A stretch of 5,174 bases of DNA, taken from NCBI GenBank assembly GCA_947629395.1, contig CANRDQ010000055.1, positions 1 to 5,174 on the forward strand. Direction: 5' to 3'. The notes beneath the pieces are model-generated. The model was not told where the DNA came from. It did not search any database and saw nothing but the letters and a program-made list of their open reading frames with translations. Shown in pieces: positions 1-5,173 of the stretch. The DNA comes from an uncultured Bacilli bacterium. Its GTDB lineage: Bacteria > Bacillota_I > Bacilli_A > RF39 > UBA660. Numbering within the stretch: position 1 is the stretch's first letter; each line of letters opens with the position of its first letter. The translations under genes were made by a program, and so were the position numbers.

Positions 1-111
1 TTTTAAACTGGAATTTACTGTAAGACTAAATTCTATACAAATACACTGAAAGTGGAATTTAACTTTTCACTTTACGTGGTTATTAAAGTATTTTTATTTT
101 GGAATAAATAT
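1..111. other. Non-coding leader region upstream of the first gene
   Basis: No supportable gene lies here. The + strand frame beginning at base 2 is open for 15 codons to a TGA at 47-49, which could be the tail of an upstream gene, but that is too short to claim. The region contains a 9-bp hairpin (49-73), an imperfect 12-base direct repeat beginning CACT at 44-55 and 68-79 (9 of 12 bases identical), and two copies of TGGAATTTA (9-17 and 53-61). These lie just upstream of the -35 at 112 and could be regulator-binding sites, but AT-rich DNA produces such matches by chance. Confidence 0.4.
49..73. repeat. Inverted repeat / hairpin upstream of the operon promoter
   Basis: The arms are 49-57 and 65-73, with eight Watson-Crick pairs and one G-T pair, around a 7-base loop (58-64). 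There is no T-tract directly after it on the + strand, so it is not a convincing intrinsic terminator for an upstream gene. It could be an operator or simply a chance AT-rich palindrome. Its 3' arm shares the bases TTTTCACTT with the 3' arm of the inverted repeat at the other end of the window (5145-5173). Confidence 0.4.
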
Positions 112-140
112 TTGTCATATATCTAGGCTTTTGGTATAAT
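112..140 (+). promoter_or_regulatory. Strong housekeeping-type promoter for the gene cluster
   Basis: The -35 is TTGTCA (112-117, five of six consensus bases) and the -10 is a perfect TATAAT (135-140), separated by the ideal 17 bases. A TGG directly before the -10 (132-134) supplies the TGn extended -10 element. Transcription would be expected to begin near base 147, giving a leader of about 40 bases before the first gene. This is the best promoter-like sequence seen in the window and probably drives genes 1-3, perhaps all four. Confidence 0.8.
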
Positions 141-149
141 AAATTTGAA

Positions 150-166
150 ATAAAAGGTACTTTTAT
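150..166 (+). other. Small hairpin in the 5' untranslated leader
   Basis: Arms 150-156 and 160-166 form a 7-bp, nearly all A-U stem with a 3-base loop (GTA). It would lie a few bases before the ribosome binding site of the first gene. It is weak thermodynamically and may be chance. It does not resemble any riboswitch known to me. Confidence 0.25.
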
Positions 167-186
167 AGATAGAAAGAAGTGATAAA

Positions 187-1473
187 ATGAAAGTGTATAA
201 TGTTTTGCTGTTTCCAGCAGGAAGTGAAATTGCTTTTGAAATTAACAATGCTTTAAAATATTCTAAATTTGTAAATATATTTGGGGGTAGTAGTGTATCT
301 GATCATAGTGATTTTGTTTATAAAAATATTGATACTAATTTTCCCTATATTACAGATGCTCATTTTATAGATTATTTAAATGAGTACATTGAAAAAAATA
401 AGATAGATTATATTTATCCAGCGATGGATATGGTGCAAGTTTTTTTAACTAATAATGAAGAGAAAATAAATGCTAAGATAGTTACTTCTAGTAAAGATAC
501 AGTTAATATTTGTCGTTCTAAGAAGAAAACTTATGAACTTTTAAAGAAGGAAAAGTTTATTCCTAAAACTTATAGTAGTATAGAGGAGATAGATAGTTTT
601 CCGGTATTTATAAAACCATCAGAGGGTCAAGGTTCACAAGGTGCTTTAAAAGTTGATAATAAAGAAGATTTAGAGTTTTTACTAGATAATAATCAAGATA
701 TGGTTATTTGTGAGTATTTAGAAAATGAAGAATATACGGTTGATTGTTTTACTGATAAAAATAAAAAGTTAAAAGTATGTTCACTTAGAAGTAGAGATAG
801 AATTAGAACTGGTATTAGTGTTCGTTCGACTAAACATGAAGTTGGAAATGAAGTAAAAGAAATGGCAGAGATTATTAATTCTTATTTTGATTTTAATGGA
901 GCTTGGTTCTTCCAACTTAAAAAGAATAATAATAAAGAATATAAATTACTGGAAATTTCACCAAGAATACCAGGTACAATGGGACTTTCCCGTAACATGG
1001 GAATTAATTTTCCACTACTTACTTTATTTAATATGTGGGGTTATGATTTAAATTTAATTAAAAATGATTATCAAATTATGCTTGATAGAGCTTTTATTAA
1101 TCGTTATAAATTAGATATAGATTATGAAAATGTTTATATAGATTTTGATGATACTATTACTAATAAAGGAAAACTTAATTTAGATGCGATTAAATACTTA
1201 TATCAATTAGTAAATGAACATAAAAATATATATTTATTAACTAGACATAAAAAAGATATTTATGAAAGTTTAAAAAAGTATAAATTAGCTAGTGATTTAT
1301 TTACAGATATAATTAATATTGAAGAGAATACTTTAAAAAGTGATTATATAAAAAGAGATAAAGCTATTTTTATAGATGATTCTTTTAGAGAGAGAATGGA
1401 TGTTAAAGAAAAGTTAAATATTCCTGTATTTGATGTTGATATGATAGAGAGTTTACTTGATTGGAAAGTATAG
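187..1473 (+). CDS. ATP-grasp ligase fused to a C-terminal HAD-family hydrolase domain
   Basis: The 428-residue, apparently cytosolic protein has two enzymatic parts. Residues 1 to about 100 look like the Rossmann-like pre-ATP-grasp domain. Residues ~110-300 are an ATP-grasp fold of the carbamoyl-phosphate-synthase/biotin-carboxylase-like type: FIKPSEGQGSQG (141-152) carries the ATP-binding K143 and glycine-rich loop, CEYLENEEYTVD (175-186) the adenine-side strand, and LEISPR (255-260) the E256 metal-ligand region. Residues ~316-428 form a small HAD domain: motif I DFDDT (319-323, presumed nucleophile D319 and acid/base D321), motif II T352, a candidate motif III lysine at K384 or K389, and motif IV IDDS (396-399). 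All key residues look intact, so both halves may be active. ATP-grasp ligases join a carboxylate to an amine or thiol through an acyl-phosphate; HAD enzymes usually remove phosphate. Substrates are unknown. With the sugar aminotransferase and LicD genes downstream, acylation or aminoacylation of an amino-sugar is an inference. The start follows AAAGAAGTGAT (173-183), which matches the anti-Shine-Dalgarno complement at 9 of 11 bases. Confidence 0.88.
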   Translation: MKVYNVLLFPAGSEIAFEINNALKYSKFVNIFGGSSVSDHSDFVYKNIDTNFPYITDAHFIDYLNEYIEKNKIDYIYPAMDMVQVFLTNNEEKINAKIVTSSKDTVNICRSKKKTYELLKKEKFIPKTYSSIEEIDSFPVFIKPSEGQGSQGALKVDNKEDLEFLLDNNQDMVICEYLENEEYTVDCFTDKNKKLKVCSLRSRDRIRTGISVRSTKHEVGNEVKEMAEIINSYFDFNGAWFFQLKKNNNKEYKLLEISPRIPGTMGLSRNMGINFPLLTLFNMWGYDLNLIKNDYQIMLDRAFINRYKLDIDYENVYIDFDDTITNKGKLNLDAIKYLYQLVNEHKNIYLLTRHKKDIYESLKKYKLASDLFTDIINIEENTLKSDYIKRDKAIFIDDSFRERMDVKEKLNIPVFDVDMIESLLDWKV

Positions 1474-1485
1474 TTATAGTATAAT
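1457..1485 (+). promoter_or_regulatory. Possible internal promoter before the LicD gene
   Basis: TTGATT (1457-1462, four of six -35 bases) lies inside the end of gene 1, and a perfect TATAAT (1480-1485) follows after exactly 17 bases, just past the stop codon. The expected start of transcription is near 1491-1493, directly before a run of seven T (1494-1500) and the GGAGG ribosome binding site. The geometry is good, but the base composition makes chance matches common. It could give a secondary transcript of genes 2-3. Confidence 0.45.
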
Positions 1486-1500
1486 TAGAAGTGTTTTTTT

Positions 1501-1505
1501 GGAGG
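1501..1505 (+). promoter_or_regulatory. Ribosome binding site of the LicD gene, tightly spaced
   Basis: GGAGG is followed after only four bases by the ATG at 1510, slightly closer than usual. It is immediately preceded by seven T residues. It fixes the ATG at 1510 as the start, since no other start nearby has a comparable site. Confidence 0.7.
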
Positions 1506-1509
1506 ATAT

Positions 1510-2316
1510 ATGAAAAAAGAAGAATTAAAATTTAAAACTACAGAACAGTATACAGAGAAAGATGTTAAAAGAGTTCAAAAACGTCTTTTAGAGATGGCAG
1601 ATGTTATTTTAAAAATATTAGATGATAATAATATTAAATATATTATGAGTTATGGAACTTTGATTGGGGCTGTAAGACATAAAGGATTTATTCCTTGGGA
1701 TGATGATTTTGATATTTTCATATTTGGAGATCAATATGAAGAGGCTTTAAAAATATTAAGAGAACAATTACCAGAGGATATGATTGTTCATGATAAAGAA
1801 AATGATCCTATATATTGGCCATATTGGTCTAGAATAAGAGATACACATAGTGATACTTATTCTAAACTTTTCCCTAATGATAATAAATACAAATATAGAG
1901 GTATTAATTTTGATTTATATCGTTTGGATAAAGTTAAGAGAAAAGATGCTGAAAAGCTTAAATTTGAAAATTATTTATCATATCAAGATAGAGTTTGTAA
2001 AAGTGGTTTAATTACGGAAAAAGAGAAAAAAGAAGCAAAGAGAAAGTTATATCCTAAGTATATAAAAGCAGCTTTTAAAGCTATGTTATCTAATGATAAT
2101 GAGGATGTTTATTGGTTTATTTCTAGATATGAAAAAGGATTAGATGAGAAAACTGTTTTTCCTCTTAAAAAGTATGAATTTGAAGGAAGAAAGTTTTATG
2201 GACCAAATGATCCTGATACAATGTTAACAATAGGGTATGGTAATTATATGGAAATACCTAAATATGAAAATAGGGAGCCACATTATACATGGGTAAAATT
2301 TGATATTAACAAATAG
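1510..2316 (+). CDS. LicD-family phosphotransferase
   Basis: The 268-residue protein is close to the usual LicD length. LicD proteins belong to the nucleotidyltransferase-fold superfamily and move a phospho-substituent, classically phosphocholine from CDP-choline, onto sugars of teichoic acid or lipopolysaccharide. Relatives transfer ribitol-phosphate or mannose-phosphate. The signature is clear: SYGTLIGAVRHKGFIPWDDD begins at residue 47, with the metal-binding acidic cluster D64-D66 and D68; GINFDLYRLD (131-140) matches the second conserved block (commonly IDIFPLD-like); and FEGRKFYGP followed by YGNYMEIP (243-250) is the C-terminal family block. Residues 164-183 are very lysine-rich. No signal peptide or membrane helix is seen, so it should act on a cytosolic or membrane-linked glycan precursor. 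It follows gene 1 by 36 bases and its stop codon overlaps the ribosome binding site of gene 3. CDP-choline synthesis genes (licA/licB/licC type) are absent here, so the transferred group is undetermined. Confidence 0.92.
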   Translation: MKKEELKFKTTEQYTEKDVKRVQKRLLEMADVILKILDDNNIKYIMSYGTLIGAVRHKGFIPWDDDFDIFIFGDQYEEALKILREQLPEDMIVHDKENDPIYWPYWSRIRDTHSDTYSKLFPNDNKYKYRGINFDLYRLDKVKRKDAEKLKFENYLSYQDRVCKSGLITEKEKKEAKRKLYPKYIKAAFKAMLSNDNEDVYWFISRYEKGLDEKTVFPLKKYEFEGRKFYGPNDPDTMLTIGYGNYMEIPKYENREPHYTWVKFDINK

Positions 2317-2320
2317 GAGG
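2315..2320 (+). promoter_or_regulatory. Ribosome binding site that decides the aminotransferase start
   Basis: A perfect AGGAGG, overlapping the last two bases of the LicD stop codon, lies six bases before the ATG at 2327. This favours 2327 over an in-frame TTG at 2300, which would overlap the LicD gene, has no such site, and would add nine residues that do not belong to the family. The arrangement implies translational coupling. Confidence 0.85.
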
Positions 2321-2326
2321 GATAAT

Positions 2327-3466
2327 ATGAAAAGGATTACCGTTACAAAACCTTTTATGCCAAGAAAAGAAGATTATGTAAAATATCTAGATAAGATTTG
2401 GGAAAATGAATGGGTAACTAATAATGGGCCTTTACATAGAGAGTTTGAACAGAAGTTAAAAGATTATTGTAAAGCAAGTAATGTAACTTTGACTGTAAAT
2501 GGACATCAAGCTTTAGATATTGCTGTAAAGGGACTTGATTTAGAAGGAGAAGTAATAACAACACCTTTTACTTTTGCATCTACTACCCATTCGCTTACTT
2601 TAAATAATATTACACCAGTATTTTGTGATATTAAAGAAAGTGATTTGACTATTGATGAAGATAAAATAGAAGATTTAATTACTGATAAGACAACTGCAAT
2701 AATGCCTGTTCATGTATATGGACATATATGTAATATTGAAAAAATAGAAGAGATTGCTAAACGTCATAATCTAAAAGTTATTTATGATGCAGCGCATACT
2801 TTTGGAATTAACTATAAAGGTAAGTCAGTTGCGAACTATGGAGATACTTCTATTTTTAGTTTTCATGCTACTAAAATATTTAATACTATTGAAGGTGGAG
2901 CTTTAGTTTACAATGATAGTAGTAAAAAACAAGTATATGAAACACTAAAGAACTTTGGTATTGAAGGAGAAGAGACAATTGACTTTGTAGGTGGAAATTC
3001 AAAGATGAATGAATTTTGTGCCGCAATGGGACTTATCAATTTAGAACATATTGAAGATTTAATCAAAGAAAGAAGAGAAATAACTTTATATTATAGAAAG
3101 AAATTAGATAAGATTAAAGGTATTAAGTATTTTGTACCAGAAAATATGTATGAAGACTTTAGATATAATTATGCTTATTTTCCAGTAGTAATAGAAGATG
3201 AGTTTATGAAGAGTCGTGATGAGTTATATGATTATTTAAAGGAGTATAATATTTTATCTAGAAAGTATTTTTATCCGATTGTCCCAGATTTTGGGTGCTA
3301 CAAAAAACAATATAAAGATGTAGAATTACCAGTAGCGAGAAACATAGGAAAGAGAATTTTATGTTTACCACTTTATAATGGACTTACAGAAGAAGAAATA
3401 GATTTTGTAGTAGAAAAAATAAAAGAATGTCAAACTTCAAAAGCTAAAGAAACAATTAAACTTTAA
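2327..3466 (+). CDS. DegT/DnrJ/EryC1/StrS family PLP-dependent sugar aminotransferase
   Basis: The 379-residue enzyme has the normal full length of this fold-type I aminotransferase family, which moves an amino group (usually from glutamate) onto a keto-sugar nucleotide. The evidence is the N-terminal KPF then WVTNNGPLHREFE (29-41); the phosphate-loop segment VNGHQAL (57-63); TTPFTFASTTHS (78-89); MPVHVYG (126-132); the pyridine-nitrogen aspartate D154 in YDAAH; and SFHATKIFNTIEGGA (178-192), where K183 is the Schiff-base lysine. NSKMNEF..AAMGL (224-236) completes the active-site signature. The NGH in place of the commoner SGT/NGT, together with SFHATK..NTIEGGA, places it in a subgroup that I associate with making amino-dideoxy sugars on nucleotide carriers. 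The exact sugar and the C3 or C4 position cannot be read from the sequence. It lies 10 bases after LicD and is probably coupled to it. Its product could be the amine acceptor for the ATP-grasp protein, or it could be transferred by the glycosyltransferase; both are inferences. Confidence 0.93.
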   Translation: MKRITVTKPFMPRKEDYVKYLDKIWENEWVTNNGPLHREFEQKLKDYCKASNVTLTVNGHQALDIAVKGLDLEGEVITTPFTFASTTHSLTLNNITPVFCDIKESDLTIDEDKIEDLITDKTTAIMPVHVYGHICNIEKIEEIAKRHNLKVIYDAAHTFGINYKGKSVANYGDTSIFSFHATKIFNTIEGGALVYNDSSKKQVYETLKNFGIEGEETIDFVGGNSKMNEFCAAMGLINLEHIEDLIKERREITLYYRKKLDKIKGIKYFVPENMYEDFRYNYAYFPVVIEDEFMKSRDELYDYLKEYNILSRKYFYPIVPDFGCYKKQYKDVELPVARNIGKRILCLPLYNGLTEEEIDFVVEKIKECQTSKAKETIKL

Positions 3467-3631
3467 ACTGATAATTAGAAAATATCTAATAAAAAGATGT
3501 TGATAAGTTAATAAAAAGAATATGGGTTATTCTTACAAAGATTATTTGTATGTAATATTTTAAATTGTAAGATTGAAGATAATATATAATAAGAAAGGTC
3601 ATTTTTAATAAATAAATGAAAAGGGTTAGAT
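3467..3631 (+). other. 165-base gap between aminotransferase and glycosyltransferase genes with several small hairpins
   Basis: No gene and no T-tailed terminator are present. Perfect inverted repeats are 3474-3479/3485-3490 (6 bp, 5-base loop), 3516-3522/3528-3534 (7 bp, 5-base loop), 3534-3539/3545-3550 (6 bp, 5-base loop) and a longer-range 3531-3538/3565-3572 (8 bp). The last shares bases with the second and third, so they would be mutually exclusive in RNA. This is the longest gap inside the cluster. Read-through from gene 3 seems likely because nothing terminates it. The hairpins may be regulatory, processing sites or chance. Confidence 0.4.
3585..3590 (+). promoter_or_regulatory. Weak promoter candidate for the glycosyltransferase gene (-10 only)
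   Basis: A perfect TATAAT lies 41 bases before the gene 4 start. No acceptable -35 is found at 16-18 bases; the nearest, TTGTAA (3565-3570), is only 14 bases away. There is no TGn extension. It may be fortuitous, leaving gene 4 dependent on upstream transcription. Confidence 0.25.
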
Positions 3632-5056
3632 ATGCCAAAAGTTAGTGTAGTTTTGACTTCATATAATCATGCTGATTTTATTGGAGAGAGTATAGAAAGT
3701 ATTTTGAATCAAACTTATAAAGATTTTGAACTTTATATAGTAGATGATTGTTCTCCTGATAATAGTTGGGAAGTAATACAGGAATATGCGAAAAAAGATA
3801 AAAGAATTATTCCTCTTCTTCATGAAAAAAATTTAGGAGGAGCTTTAGTACCAGATTTAATTAAGAAATTAAAAGGTGAATATTATTGTGTGGCTCATTG
3901 TGATGATAAATGGGAACTTACGAAGTTAGAAAAACAAGTTGAGTATTTAGATAATCATCCTGAAGCAGGAGCTTGTTTTACTTGGGTAAAATATATAGAT
4001 GAAGTTGGTAATACTATTGAAAATAGTGAAAATAGGTATGCTGATTTTAATGTAGAAAATAAAAATCGTTATGAATGGTTAAATTATTTCTTCTATAAAG
4101 GTAATTGTTTATGTCATCCAAGTATTATGTTAAGAACTAAGATTCAATTAGAAGAAAATTTATTTTCTAATGGAATGGGAGCTTTACCAGATTTTAATAG
4201 ATGGGTTATGTTATGTTTAAAACATGAAATTTATGTTTATCCTGAAGAACTTTCTTGTTTTAGATTAAGAAATAATGAATTAAATACATCTGGGTATACT
4301 CCTGCGAATGTGATAAGATGTCAATTTGATTTAATTCAAGTATTAGATCATTATAAAAATCTATCTAAAGATGAATTTTTAAAAATATTTCCAGAAGCAG
4401 ATGAATATGTAGTTGATGGTAAAATTAATACTAATTTTGCTTTAGCTAGAATGTGTATTGATAAAATGGGAACAAAACCTTATACAATATTTGGATTAAG
4501 ATTAATTTATGATATTTTACAAGATAAAAATAGTAGAAAAGAAATAGATGACTTATATAATTATAATAGTGGTAATTTAAGTAGAGAAGTAGGACAACAT
4601 GATATTTTCGCTATTATTGATTATGATAGAGTTATTGATACTTCCATCTTTTTAGATACAGGTGATGGTTATACAGAAGAAGGAAAACTTTCTAAAAAGA
4701 TATTTATGAAAGAAACTACTTTTGATATTGAATTTGATGATATAAATAAAGATATTATTAAATTTAGATTTGATCCTGATGAAGGAAGATTAAGAAAATT
4801 TAAAGATATTGAAATTATCGTTAATGATAAAAAAGTAGATTTTAAGACAAATTCTTCTTTTGAACAAGATGGTTGGTTATATTTTTTAACAACAGATCCT
4901 AATTTTTATATTGCTCATGAGGGAAAAGTGGAGAATATAAAAGTTCATGGTGTAACAGAAGTTATATCAGAGATTTCTTTAGGAGAAATAATTAATACTA
5001 GATATAAGAAAAAAGTAAGTTTATTTACTAAAATTAAGAATAAATTAAAAAAATAA
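3632..5056 (+). CDS. Family 2 (GT-A) glycosyltransferase with a long C-terminal extension
   Basis: The 474-residue protein starts with a typical GT2 domain (about residues 1-230): VSVVLTSYNHADFIGESIES (4-23), NQTYKDFELYIVDDCSPDNS (26-45) with nucleotide-binding D38/D39, and the DxD-equivalent HCDD (89-92) followed by W94 and KLEKQVEYL. It would transfer a sugar from a nucleotide donor onto a growing glycan or lipid-linked acceptor on the cytosolic side of the membrane; donor and acceptor are unknown. Residues ~240-320 are mostly helical-looking. Residues ~325-455 appear beta-rich and contain FLDTGDGYTEEG (340-351) and FRFDPDEG (378-385), resembling a beta-sandwich module that I recall behind the catalytic domain in other surface-polysaccharide glycosyltransferases. 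The end is very basic (KIKNKLKK), which could help membrane association. There is no transmembrane helix. The start is the ATG at 3632, preceded by a weak AAGGG (3621-3625) six bases away; an in-frame TGA at 3617-3619 rules out a longer protein. The gene is closed by a terminator. Confidence 0.92.
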   Translation: MPKVSVVLTSYNHADFIGESIESILNQTYKDFELYIVDDCSPDNSWEVIQEYAKKDKRIIPLLHEKNLGGALVPDLIKKLKGEYYCVAHCDDKWELTKLEKQVEYLDNHPEAGACFTWVKYIDEVGNTIENSENRYADFNVENKNRYEWLNYFFYKGNCLCHPSIMLRTKIQLEENLFSNGMGALPDFNRWVMLCLKHEIYVYPEELSCFRLRNNELNTSGYTPANVIRCQFDLIQVLDHYKNLSKDEFLKIFPEADEYVVDGKINTNFALARMCIDKMGTKPYTIFGLRLIYDILQDKNSRKEIDDLYNYNSGNLSREVGQHDIFAIIDYDRVIDTSIFLDTGDGYTEEGKLSKKIFMKETTFDIEFDDINKDIIKFRFDPDEGRLRKFKDIEIIVNDKKVDFKTNSSFEQDGWLYFLTTDPNFYIAHEGKVENIKVHGVTEVISEISLGEIINTRYKKKVSLFTKIKNKLKK

Positions 5057-5082
5057 AGGAACTTTGATTAAAGTTCTTTTTT
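5055..5082. terminator. Intrinsic terminator at the end of the cluster, likely bidirectional
   Basis: Stem arms 5055-5065 and 5070-5080 (core GAACTTT/AAAGTTC, one outer G-T pair) surround the loop GATT, and a run of six T occupies 5077-5082. It begins within the stop codon of the glycosyltransferase gene. On the opposite strand the hairpin is followed by a T-rich run (complement of 5047-5057), so it could also stop a convergent transcript. Confidence 0.88.
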
Positions 5083-5128
5083 GTTGAAATGGTGTTATAG
5101 TTAGTTAAATAGTAAAATGCAACTTTAA

Positions 5129-5134
5129 TATAAT
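5129..5134 (+). promoter_or_regulatory. Lone -10-like hexamer downstream of the terminator
   Basis: This is a perfect TATAAT with only a poor -35 candidate (TTAAAT at 5105-5110, 18 bases away). It could be the promoter of a gene beyond the window, but the support is weak in such AT-rich DNA. Confidence 0.25.
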
Positions 5135-5144
5135 TGTTGGATTT

Positions 5145-5173
5145 GCAAGAGAAAACGCAATATTTTCACTTGC
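5145..5173. repeat. Inverted repeat at the window edge
   Basis: Arms 5145-5155 and 5163-5173 make ten base pairs with one A-A mismatch (5150/5168) around a 7-base loop, with GCAAG/CTTGC at the base of the stem. It is the strongest hairpin besides the terminator. If bases after 5174 are a T-run it would be a second terminator; otherwise it could be an operator, a leader structure of the next gene or a dispersed repeat. The window ends one base after the repeat, so its true extent is unknown. Confidence 0.5.

Noticed and set aside
2..49. Possible 3' end of an upstream gene (15 open codons then TGA)
   Set aside because: A stop-free run of this length is common by chance even in AT-rich DNA. The peptide is not recognisable and nothing else supports it.
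49..73. Intrinsic terminator of an upstream gene
   Set aside because: The stem is followed by ACGTGG rather than a T-run, so it lacks the defining tail.
2300..2326. Longer aminotransferase start at an in-frame TTG
   Set aside because: It overlaps the LicD gene by 17 bases, lacks a ribosome binding site and adds nine residues not typical of the family. The ATG at 2327 has a perfect AGGAGG six bases upstream.
3565..3590. Full promoter TTGTAA / TATAAT before the glycosyltransferase gene
   Set aside because: The spacer is only 14 bases, too short for a housekeeping sigma factor. Only the -10 hexamer is kept, as a low-confidence candidate.
3616..3645. Ten-codon (including stop) open frame ATG AAA AGG.. 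overlapping the start of the glycosyltransferase gene, as a leader peptide
   Set aside because: It has no well-placed ribosome binding site and no notable residue content. It is most simply chance overlap.
187..5056. Alternative genetic code (TGA as tryptophan), considered because of the extreme AT content
   Set aside because: No in-frame TGA is present in any of the four genes, and tryptophans are TGG.
5105..5173. Minus-strand frame open for 22 codons to a TAA at 5107-5105, as the tail of a convergent gene
   Set aside because: It is too short to separate from chance and not recognisable, although the bidirectional terminator at 5055-5082 would suit a convergent gene. The sequence beyond 5174 is needed to decide.
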